This document shows positions 41,465-48,431 of a stretch of 64,000 bases of DNA, piece by piece. The notes beneath the pieces are model-generated. The model was not told the origin of the DNA and did no database searches. It saw only the letters and a program-made list of their open reading frames with translations. The translations under genes were made by a program, and so were the position numbers. Source of the stretch: Muribaculaceae bacterium (lineage in GTDB: Bacteria > Bacteroidota > Bacteroidia > Bacteroidales > Muribaculaceae); the NCBI GenBank assembly GCA_009775125.1, contig VSPD01000002.1, positions 1 to 64,000 on the forward strand, in the 5' to 3' direction. How positions within the stretch are numbered: position 1 is the stretch's first letter; each line of letters opens with the position of its first letter.

Positions 41465-42835
41465 ATGGCAAAAATTAAAGAAAAAACAGTATGGTTTTGT
41501 TCCCAATGCGGCGCATCTTCGCCAAAGTGGGAAGGCAAGTGCCCGGCTTGCGGCGCGTGGAATTCCATGGTCGAGGAGAGAGTAAAAGCCGGCCCGAGCC
41601 GGACACCGTCGCCTGTAAGCCGGGGAAAAAGCAAACCTGTTGCAATTTCCGATATTGAGGTACAAAGCGAGCCGCGTATAAAGATGCCGTCGGGCGAGCT
41701 TAACCGTGTGCTCGGCGGCGGCCTCGTACCGGGATCGCTTGTGCTGCTCGGCGGCGAACCGGGTATCGGCAAATCAACACTGGTACTTCAGAATTTACTC
41801 GCAATCAAATCAAAAACAATACTTTATGTGTCGGGGGAGGAGAGTACCACCCAACTGAAATTACGCGCCGACCGTATCGGACGAGGCTCCGACAACTGTT
41901 TTATCGTATGTGAAACAAGCCTTGAAACAATCTTTGAGCACATAGAGGCGGTAAATCCCGGAATCGTCGTTATTGATTCAATCCAGACCATAGCTTCCGA
42001 TATACTCGACTCAACAGCCGGTTCTGTCGGGCAAGTGCGCGAATGTGCCGCCCAACTCCTTAAATATGCCAAAGAATCGGGCGTGCCAGTATTTCTTATC
42101 GGTCATATAACAAAAGAAGGCAGCCTCGCCGGTCCGAAAGTGCTCGAGCATATTGTCGATGCCGTAATTCAATTTGAAGGCGACCGACAGTATATGTACA
42201 GACTGCTTCGTGCGATAAAAAACCGATTCGGAAGTACCTCGGAATTAGGTATTTACGAAATGGGCCATCGAGGATTGAGGGAAGTTACGAACCCCTCGGA
42301 AATGCTTCTTTCACACATCGATGGGCAACCTTTATCGGGAATCGCCATCGGAGTTACAATTGAAGGGGCAAGACCTCTTCTTGTTGAGGCTCAGGCACTT
42401 GTAAGTACGGCAGCTTATGGTACGCCGCAACGTTCTGTAACAGGATTCGACGGTAAAAGAATGAACATGCTGCTTGCCGTGCTTGAAAAGCGTGTTGGAT
42501 TCAAACTTGCTCAAAAAGACGTATTCCTCAATATTGCCGGCGGTCTTAAAGTGTCGGATCCCGCGCTTGATTTGGCTGTCGTATCAGCAATATTATCGAG
42601 CAATGTCGACACAGCCCTCGACCGCACAACAGCATTTGCCGGAGAAATAGGATTGTCAGGCGAAGTACGCCCGGTCACACGTATTGAGCAACGAATAGCC
42701 GAAGCTCAAAAGTTAGGCATGGAAACCATTGTAGTGCCGCGCCACAATCTTAAAGGTACCGATTTGTCGCGTTATTCAATTCGCATAGTAGAAGTTGCAA
42801 AGGTCGAGGAAGCCTTCCGCCAACTTTTCACCTGA
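41465..42835 (+). CDS. radA: DNA repair protein RadA
   Basis: RadA is a RecA-like ATPase that promotes branch migration during recombination. A four-cysteine zinc finger at the N-terminus (Cys 12, 15, 26, 29), Walker A in GGEPGIGKSTLVLQNLL, the KNRFG motif (AIKNRFGSTSELG) and a C-terminal Lon-like domain are all present. At 456 residues it has the family length. It follows the Mur ligase gene by 20 bp and may be co-transcribed. A family A repeat hairpin lies between it and the convergent next gene. Confidence 0.95.
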   Translation: MAKIKEKTVWFCSQCGASSPKWEGKCPACGAWNSMVEERVKAGPSRTPSPVSRGKSKPVAISDIEVQSEPRIKMPSGELNRVLGGGLVPGSLVLLGGEPGIGKSTLVLQNLLAIKSKTILYVSGEESTTQLKLRADRIGRGSDNCFIVCETSLETIFEHIEAVNPGIVVIDSIQTIASDILDSTAGSVGQVRECAAQLLKYAKESGVPVFLIGHITKEGSLAGPKVLEHIVDAVIQFEGDRQYMYRLLRAIKNRFGSTSELGIYEMGHRGLREVTNPSEMLLSHIDGQPLSGIAIGVTIEGARPLLVEAQALVSTAAYGTPQRSVTGFDGKRMNMLLAVLEKRVGFKLAQKDVFLNIAGGLKVSDPALDLAVVSAILSSNVDTALDRTTAFAGEIGLSGEVRPVTRIEQRIAEAQKLGMETIVVPRHNLKGTDLSRYSIRIVEVAKVEEAFRQLFT

Positions 42836-42989
42836 CAGCATCACATTCCAAGCCCAACACATACCAAAGTCCGTAAACACAGCCATAAAATAACGCCCGT
42901 ACATCATTGCGTATAATTTGGATTATGTTAAATTGCATGCAACATATAAAGCAGATTATCATAATTATTAACCCCTATCGACCTTGTTT

Positions 42990-43084
42990 GCAGGAACACA
43001 ATCCTCCGGATTGTGAAAGTAAAGAATTCTCACAATCCGGAGGATTCTTTGCTTTGCAAAGCGCTCTGCGATGAGTGTTCCTGC
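42990..43084. repeat. Dispersed hairpin repeat, family A (copy 4, longest)
   Basis: A 95-bp element with 10-bp terminal inverted repeats (GCAGGAACAC at 42990-42999, GTGTTCCTGC at 43075-43084). It contains an inner 17-bp perfect inverted repeat (43000-43016 with 43030-43046) and a GCTTTGCAAAGC palindrome (43051-43062). It is nearly identical over 50 bases to copy 1 at 20936-20985. It lies between the convergent genes radA and the secreted protein gene. No target-site duplication is obvious. The rest of the 42836-43102 gap shows nothing recognisable. Confidence 0.85.
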
Positions 43085-43102
43085 ATGGTTGGCACATCTC
43101 GC

Positions 43103-43963
43103 TTATTCTATCATGCGACTTATGCTAAAATCAGGTTTGTCATTATACGGATTATATTTAATCCATTCGTTAAGAGGAGCATTTATTTCAGGTCTTGCGA
43201 CTTGATAAGTTTCGCCACATCCGTTGAGCAAAATCATGTCGGGTGTATATGAAATTAACGACCAATAAATACCGCCATTAGTGTCGAATGTACATGCGTT
43301 GGGATTGAATTTTGAATTATCAATCTCAATATCGTTTTTGGTGAAAGAGAAATTGTTCGGCAAAATAGACATTGTGTATTCTCCGGTATTATTGTTTTTC
43401 ATCATACGTATGTTTTGAAAAAACAAGGTGCCATTGCAATTGTTACGGGTGGCAGCAGCACGAATATACACCATTGACGGATTCACAAGATAGACAAACA
43501 TATGCCTGTTTGTGTTGATTTCACAATATGGCATATCTCCTTGGATACCATATTGTGCTCCAAGACGCCATTCTTGCAGACATTTCTCCACATCGAGTTT
43601 ATTCTTGCACTCCAACATGTCATATGGAGCCACAATCTCGATGTCTTCAATTTTTTTCAGACGATTGCCGGATATTTCTATCGCATCGTCAACGGCCTTA
43701 ATTTCAAGAGGACCTGTGAGATGCGAGGTTGTGACTTCCCCATTCTTTTGAAAAACAGTCTGATGACATATCCCGGCAGAAGGTATTTCAAGAGTCGCTT
43801 GCATTGTGCTGTCAATTTGGGCGAACAGGATGCATACAGAGTCCGTTATTACGGCCTCGGCCTTGTTGCTTGCCCAAACTCCTTTTACCGAAGAAAGTGT
43901 TACATTTGCATGACTTAGCATGAATGACAATGCAAAAACGATGACTAAATTAATCTTTTTCAT
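43103..43963 (-). CDS. Secreted protein of unknown function
   Basis: I do not recognise a family. The 286-residue product starts with a clear signal peptide (MKKINLVIVFALSFMLSHA) and contains no further membrane segments. Its composition is rich in Asn, Ile and Thr with alternating hydrophobic stretches, suggesting a beta-rich exported protein. Several cysteines are present (about seven in the mature part), unusual for a Bacteroidetes periplasmic protein and consistent with disulfides. The gene is visibly more AT-rich than its neighbours, a possible sign of transfer or relaxed selection. It is monocistronic, next to a family A repeat. Confidence 0.65.
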   Translation of the reverse strand: MKKINLVIVFALSFMLSHANVTLSSVKGVWASNKAEAVITDSVCILFAQIDSTMQATLEIPSAGICHQTVFQKNGEVTTSHLTGPLEIKAVDDAIEISGNRLKKIEDIEIVAPYDMLECKNKLDVEKCLQEWRLGAQYGIQGDMPYCEINTNRHMFVYLVNPSMVYIRAAATRNNCNGTLFFQNIRMMKNNNTGEYTMSILPNNFSFTKNDIEIDNSKFNPNACTFDTNGGIYWSLISYTPDMILLNGCGETYQVARPEINAPLNEWIKYNPYNDKPDFSISRMIE

Positions 43964-43992
43964 TCAAATTATGTGATTAAATGTGTGTGATG

Positions 43993-44000
43993 CAAATGTA
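43993..44000 (-). promoter_or_regulatory. Candidate -7 element for the secreted protein gene
   Basis: On the minus strand this reads TACATTTG, matching TAnnTTTG, 29 bp before the start codon. No matching TTG at the normal spacing. Confidence 0.35.
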
Positions 44001-44026
44001 GCAGTTTTAAGCGAAATAAAAAAATA

Positions 44027-44054
44027 TTACTGCAAGTCCTTTAACAAGCAGTAA
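44027..44054 (-). terminator. Terminator of the DUF4924 / HEAT-like gene pair
   Basis: On the minus strand a 7-bp stem TTACTGC/GCAGTAA (44054-44048 with 44033-44027) with a 14-nt loop is followed by a long T-rich run. It lies about 30 bases after the stop at 44085. Confidence 0.6.
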
Positions 44055-44084
44055 CATTCGAAATCTCCCCCCTACCCTTGCGGT

Positions 44085-44639
44085 TTAATCGCCGAGTATG
44101 AATTTGGCTTCATCTTCAAGGCCGTGAGCGACCATAGAGGTGAATCGGTCGTTGCGAGCCATTTCTTTCCGCGCAATTTTCAATGCTTCTTGCGGATACT
44201 TTGACACAAGGCTAAACATCAGGCGCACAGCAAGATAACGGTCCATAGTCTTATCTGATTCCGACATTTCCGACGCAAGAGTCAATGCGAAGTCGCAATG
44301 CCGTAACAGCCTGTGACACAATATGTCGGCAACTTCGGCAGAAGGAACTATGCTCACCCATCGGCGGGCCCGCTCAACAGTCATGTCTTCTTTCGGCATA
44401 AGCATCGGGGCAATGAGCATATTCTCACGTTTCACCGTGTCAAACCACATTTGCTCTGCAAGTTCGACGGATTTCGGCGTATCGTTGGCTATATCCACAA
44501 GTTGAGGCAAATTCAGGCCAAATATAATCTTGAACGGGCAACCGGCGCGACGCAAAGTGTCGGCCACGATGCCGTTGCGCATGGCGTAAAGCCTGCGGTT
44601 GAGTTGCTGAACGGGATTGAATGAGGCGGTTTCTTCCAT
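44085..44639 (-). CDS. HEAT-like protein, possibly DNA alkylation repair (AlkD) related
   Basis: A 184-residue soluble alpha-helical protein. Its helix pattern, with repeated short amphipathic pairs and conserved Trp/Arg positions (AEQMWFDTVKREN, RARRWVSIVPSAEVADILC), resembles the HEAT-like repeats of AlkD-type DNA glycosylases, but it is shorter than a full AlkD and I cannot see the active-site residues with certainty. The start at 44639 lies directly after the DUF4924 stop (2 bp); a start at 44675 would overlap it by 35 bp. The two genes are clearly co-transcribed. The function is tentative. Confidence 0.6.
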   Translation of the reverse strand: MEETASFNPVQQLNRRLYAMRNGIVADTLRRAGCPFKIIFGLNLPQLVDIANDTPKSVELAEQMWFDTVKRENMLIAPMLMPKEDMTVERARRWVSIVPSAEVADILCHRLLRHCDFALTLASEMSESDKTMDRYLAVRLMFSLVSKYPQEALKIARKEMARNDRFTSMVAHGLEDEAKFILGD

Positions 44640-44640
44640 A

Positions 44641-45192
44641 TCAGTCTTTATGCGGGAAAAGTTTGTCGGCTTCATCGAGGTGAAAATTATGGGCGAGCAC
44701 TGCGATGAACTTCGCTATGCGGGCAATAGCTACCTGAGTCTCCGGACTTATCTCTTTGCCGGCAAGACGGAGCATGAGCATGCCATAGAGAGCGTTGAAA
44801 CAGGTTTCTATCTCTCCGGCGGGATTTGCACCTGCTTTCGACCGTAGCTCAACGATATACGGAAGCGTCTTATAAAATTCCGCGGTATATTCCGGAAATC
44901 TCGGGTCTTTCAACAGGATGTCATGCAAATCGACAAGCTGATGCAGCACATTTTTGTTAATTTGCAAATGACCGCTTTTCTCCACATTTTCCCTACGCAT
45001 CATATCGATGAGCGATTCGTACCACTCGACTTGCATCTTGTGCTGCTCTTCGGTGAGATTCTGCGGATTTATAACATTCTTTTCTATCTCGGCAATATCT
45101 AAATTGTAGGCTCGGATAGAGTCTTCAACTTGCCACATATATAATATGTATTCGGCAATGTTGCTTTTTCTTTTTTCAGAGGCGATGTTCAT
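44641..45192 (-). CDS. DUF4924 family protein
   Basis: This 183-residue alpha-helical cytoplasmic protein of unknown function is known mainly from Bacteroidales. Recognisable segments are AEYILYMWQVEDSIRAY near the N-terminus, EWYESLIDMMRREN, LQINKNVLHQLVDLHDILL and FYKTLPYIVELRSKAG. There is no catalytic motif. It is followed at once by the HEAT-like gene and lies downstream of groEL, from which a strong terminator separates it. Confidence 0.8.
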   Translation of the reverse strand: MNIASEKRKSNIAEYILYMWQVEDSIRAYNLDIAEIEKNVINPQNLTEEQHKMQVEWYESLIDMMRRENVEKSGHLQINKNVLHQLVDLHDILLKDPRFPEYTAEFYKTLPYIVELRSKAGANPAGEIETCFNALYGMLMLRLAGKEISPETQVAIARIAKFIAVLAHNFHLDEADKLFPHKD

Positions 45193-45213
45193 AATTGCAA
45201 TGATTAAAGAAAA

Positions 45214-45255
45214 AAGTGAATAACGGATGTTGTTGAAACAAACCGTTATTCACTT
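45214..45255 (-). terminator. Terminator of groES-groEL
   Basis: A perfect 13-bp stem (45214-45226 with 45243-45255) with a 16-nt loop is followed on the minus strand by a TTTTTT run. It starts 20 bases after the groEL stop. Confidence 0.8.
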
Positions 45256-45275
45256 TATGGATTATAATATGGGCA

Positions 45276-46913
45276 TTACATCATGCCGCCCATTCCACCC
45301 ATTCCGCCGGCGGGCATGGCAGGAGCGGGATTGTCTTCCTTCTTGTCGGCGATCACACATTCGGTGGTGAGGAACATGCCGGCAATTGATGCGGCATTTT
45401 CAAGTGCCACACGGGTCACTTTGGCCGGGTCGATAACGCCGGTAGCAAGAAGATTTTCGTATTTGTCGGTGCGGGCATTGTAACCGAAGTCGCCTTCGCC
45501 TTCGCTCACCTTTTGAACCACAACTGCACCTTCTACGCCGGCATTAGCGGCAATCTGGCGGAGCGGTTCTTCGATAGCGCGACGAACGATTGCGATACCG
45601 GTGGTTTCGTCTTCGTTTTCGCCTTTGAGGCCATCGAGACAGCCAAGGCAACGGATGTAGGCAACACCGCCGCCGGGAACGATACCTTCGGCAATAGCAG
45701 CGCGAGTGGCGGAAAGGGCGTCGTCGACGCGGTCTTTCTTTTCTTTCATTTCAACCTCGGAGGGAGCGCCGATATGGAGCACGGCTACGCCGCCTGCGAG
45801 TTTGGCAAGACGCTCTTGAAGTTTCTCGCGGTCGTAATCGCTTTTTGTATTTTCAATCTGGTTCTTGATTTGGGCAACACGAGCGGCGATGGCATCTTTT
45901 TCGCCTGCGCCGTTAACGATAGTTGTATTCTCTTTGTTGACAGTGACTTTCTCTGCGCGGCCGAGATCGGTGAGGGTCGCGTTGGAGAGCTGCATGCCTT
46001 TCTCTTCGGAAATGACAGTACCGCCGGTGAGGATGGCAATGTCTTCGAGCATTTCTTTGCGACGGTCGCCGAAGCCGGGAGCCTTCACTGCGCATATTTT
46101 GAGCGAGCCGCGGAGACGGTTTACCACGAGAGTGGCAAGAGCTTCCTGGTCGACATCCTCGGCAATGATAAGGAGCGGACGTCCGCTTTGGGCGGCAGCT
46201 TCAAGCACGGGGAGCATGTCTTTGAGGTTGCTGATTTTTTTGTCGTAAAGAAGAATATAGGGAGAATCCATCACACATTCCATCTTTTCGGTATCGGTCA
46301 CGAAATAAGGCGAGATATATCCGCGGTCGAATTGCATGCCTTCCACCACGTCGATAGTGGTTTCTGTGCCTTTTGCTTCGTCAACGGTGATTACGCCTTC
46401 TTTCTTAACGGTGCGCATTGCATCGGCGATGAGTTTGCCGATAACTTCGTCGTTGTTGGCGGAAATACGGGCAACATCCTCGATTTTCTTGAAATCGTCG
46501 CCCACTTCTTCCGACATTTCCCGGATTGCAGCAACGACAACGGCTACGGCACGGTCGATACCACGTTTGATATCCATGGGGTTTGCACCGGCGGCCACGT
46601 TTTTAAGGCCGACGTTGATGATAGCCTGGGCGAGTACAGTCGCTGTTGTTGTACCGTCGCCTGCGTCGTCGCCGGTCTTGGATGCAACTTCTTTTACGAG
46701 TTGAGCGCCCATGTTTTGGAATGCGTCTTCGAGCTCGATTTCACGGGCAACGGATACGCCGTCTTTTGTAATGTGGGGTGCACCGAATTTTTTATCGATG
46801 ATTACATTGCGACCCTTGGGGCCAAGTGTCACTTTAACGGCATCGGCCAGAGCGTCGACGCCTTTTTTGAGCTCTTCACGAGCCTTGATATTGAATTTGA
46901 TTTCTTTTGCCAT
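45276..46913 (-). CDS. groEL: 60 kDa chaperonin GroEL
   Basis: GroEL forms a double-ring ATP-driven folding chamber with GroES. Family signatures are LGPKGRNVIIDKKFGAP, GDGTTTATVLAQAI for ATP hydrolysis, and a C-terminal Gly-Met repeat tail (GGMGGMGGMM). At 545 residues it is full length. groES lies 16 bp upstream, and both are driven by a predicted sigma-54-type promoter rather than the usual Bacteroidetes housekeeping promoter. No CIRCE (HrcA) element was seen. Confidence 0.98.
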   Translation of the reverse strand: MAKEIKFNIKAREELKKGVDALADAVKVTLGPKGRNVIIDKKFGAPHITKDGVSVAREIELEDAFQNMGAQLVKEVASKTGDDAGDGTTTATVLAQAIINVGLKNVAAGANPMDIKRGIDRAVAVVVAAIREMSEEVGDDFKKIEDVARISANNDEVIGKLIADAMRTVKKEGVITVDEAKGTETTIDVVEGMQFDRGYISPYFVTDTEKMECVMDSPYILLYDKKISNLKDMLPVLEAAAQSGRPLLIIAEDVDQEALATLVVNRLRGSLKICAVKAPGFGDRRKEMLEDIAILTGGTVISEEKGMQLSNATLTDLGRAEKVTVNKENTTIVNGAGEKDAIAARVAQIKNQIENTKSDYDREKLQERLAKLAGGVAVLHIGAPSEVEMKEKKDRVDDALSATRAAIAEGIVPGGGVAYIRCLGCLDGLKGENEDETTGIAIVRRAIEEPLRQIAANAGVEGAVVVQKVSEGEGDFGYNARTDKYENLLATGVIDPAKVTRVALENAASIAGMFLTTECVIADKKEDNPAPAMPAGGMGGMGGMM

Positions 46914-46929
46914 TTTTTCAATGTTTATA

Positions 46930-47202
46930 TTATTCTACCACAGCAAGCACTTCGTTCTGGCGCATGATGATTACCTTTTCGCCATCGAGTTCGACTTCGG
47001 TACCGGCATATTTGCCATAAAGAACGGTATCACCTTCTTTAAGTACCATTTCTTCGTCCTTTGTTCCGGCGCCTACGGCAAGCACTTTGCCTTTGAGCGG
47101 TTTTTCTTTTGCTGAATCGGGAATAATGATGCCTGCGGCAGTAACTTCCTCAGCTGCTGTGGGCTGAATGAGCACGCGATCGGCAAGCGGTTTAATTTTC
47201 AT
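46930..47202 (-). CDS. groES: 10 kDa co-chaperonin GroES
   Basis: GroES is the lid of the GroEL chamber. The 90-residue protein has IKPLADRVLIQP, the mobile-loop region (AEEVTAAGIIIPDSA) and the C-terminal GTEVELDGEKVIIMRQNEVLAV. It is the first gene of the groES-groEL operon with a leader of about 50 nt from the predicted start site. Confidence 0.97.
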   Translation of the reverse strand: MKIKPLADRVLIQPTAAEEVTAAGIIIPDSAKEKPLKGKVLAVGAGTKDEEMVLKEGDTVLYGKYAGTEVELDGEKVIIMRQNEVLAVVE

Positions 47203-47264
47203 GATGTATTGAATAGTTAAAGTTTTTAATCAATTTTTATCGGATTGAATCCACTGATAAAATA

Positions 47265-47280
47265 AGCATATACCGTGCCA
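47265..47280 (-). promoter_or_regulatory. Sigma-54 (-24/-12) type promoter of groES-groEL
   Basis: On the minus strand TGGCACGGTATATGCT matches the consensus TGGCACG-N4-TTGCW with one change (ATGC for TTGC) and exact GG-N10-GC spacing. It has the same layout as the clpC promoter at 4858-4873, including the TGGCACGGT start. The start site would be near 47255. No TAnnTTTG element is present in this gap. Confidence 0.6.
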
Positions 47281-47290
47281 AACCATTTTT

Positions 47291-47329
47291 CTGACATATC
47301 GGTCTGCCAAATTGGCAATTTTTCTGCCA
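47291..47329. promoter_or_regulatory. Cluster of TGNCAG/TGCCA half-sites upstream of groES
   Basis: On the minus strand TGGCAG (47329-47324), TTGCCA (47318-47313), TGGCAG (47309-47304) and TGTCAG (47296-47291) lie upstream of the -24 element. 47305-47317 is a perfect TGCCA-N3-TGGCA palindrome. The first segment, TGGCAGAAAAATTGCC (47329-47314), also fits -24/-12 spacing. This could be an activator-binding site or a tandem promoter. Confidence 0.4.
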
Positions 47330-47372
47330 ATCCACTATGGAAACACCTGAAACATTAAAAAGTTCTGACAAA

Positions 47373-48410
47373 TTAAACAATTATCGGAATTCCGGCATCG
47401 GCACATGCCTTTATCTGGTCCTCCGGCCAAACCGATGTCTGCACTTCGCCAATGTGGGCTTTCTGAAGCAGGAACATGCAAAGCCGGCTCTGTCCTATTC
47501 CTCCGCCAATTGAAAGGGGAAGTTTGCCATCGAGCAACTGGCGATGAAACCACAGGTTGGCCCGTTCCGCGCATCCCTTCGATTCAAGCTGACGAAGCAT
47601 GGCGTCTTTGTCGACACGTATTCCCATCGAAGAAAGTTCTATCGGACAGCCAAGCACCGAATCCCATACGATAATATCGCCATTCAAGCCTAAGAACCCG
47701 TCGGAATTCGGCGAAGACCAGTCGTCATAGTCGGGCGAACGGAGGTCGTGAGGTTCTCCATCACCGAGCGGGGCGCCAATGCCTATGATAAAGACTGCGC
47801 CAAAATGGCGAGCCGCTTCCGTTTCACGTTGCTTTGCCGACAAGTCGGGATATTGACGGCGCAGTTCTTCGGAATGGATAAACGTGATTTCTTCCGGCAG
47901 ACGAGGCTCTATGTGGGGAAACTGGCGGTAGATCATCGATTCAAGATCGCGGATGCAGCCGTATATTGTCCGCACTATATTTTTAAGGAATTCTATATTT
48001 CGGTCAGATTCGGTTATTGTACGTTCCCAGTCCCATTGGTCGACATAAAGCGAATGTAGATTATCGAGCTCCTCATCGGCTCTGATGGCATTCATGTCTG
48101 TATACAGACCGTATCCGGGAGCGATGTCGTATTCTGCCAGTTTCACCCTCTTCCATTTAGCCAATGAATGGACTATCTCCATTTTTCGCCCGCCCATAGC
48201 GCGCACATTAAACGACACCGGTTTTTCCACACCGTTAAGGTCGTCGTTGATGCCGGTGCCCGTCTCTACAAATAGAGGCGCGGTGACACGACGAAGGTTT
48301 AGCCGTTCGAACAGCAATTCCTGGAAATGATTTTTTATTTCTTTGATAGCTATTTCCGTTGTTTCCGGAAGAAGTTTCAGTTTATATTTTTTTGGTATAA
48401 TCAGAGCCAT
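47373..48410 (-). CDS. asnA: Aspartate--ammonia ligase (asparagine synthetase A)
   Basis: AsnA makes asparagine from aspartate, ammonia and ATP, and is related to class II tRNA synthetases. The 345-residue protein shows TAPLFVETGTGINDDLNG, FNVRAMGGRKMEIVHSLAKW, YTDMNAIRADE and a C-terminal LSIGGGIGQSRLCMFLL, all family hallmarks. It follows the PurF-like gene after 21 bp on the same strand, which itself follows the type III glutamine synthetase: a nitrogen-handling group. It requires free ammonia, fitting a gut habitat. Confidence 0.96.
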   Translation of the reverse strand: MALIIPKKYKLKLLPETTEIAIKEIKNHFQELLFERLNLRRVTAPLFVETGTGINDDLNGVEKPVSFNVRAMGGRKMEIVHSLAKWKRVKLAEYDIAPGYGLYTDMNAIRADEELDNLHSLYVDQWDWERTITESDRNIEFLKNIVRTIYGCIRDLESMIYRQFPHIEPRLPEEITFIHSEELRRQYPDLSAKQRETEAARHFGAVFIIGIGAPLGDGEPHDLRSPDYDDWSSPNSDGFLGLNGDIIVWDSVLGCPIELSSMGIRVDKDAMLRQLESKGCAERANLWFHRQLLDGKLPLSIGGGIGQSRLCMFLLQKAHIGEVQTSVWPEDQIKACADAGIPIIV

Positions 48411-48431
48411 ATTTAAAATAATTTTTACCGG

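Noticed and set aside
42990..43084. Complete insertion sequence at the 95-bp repeat
   Set aside because: It has terminal inverted repeats but no transposase and no clear target-site duplication, so it is listed as a repeat only.
45513..46967. A 484-codon open frame opposite groEL
   Set aside because: It is antisense to an unquestionable groEL, with no domain similarity, so it is a shadow frame.
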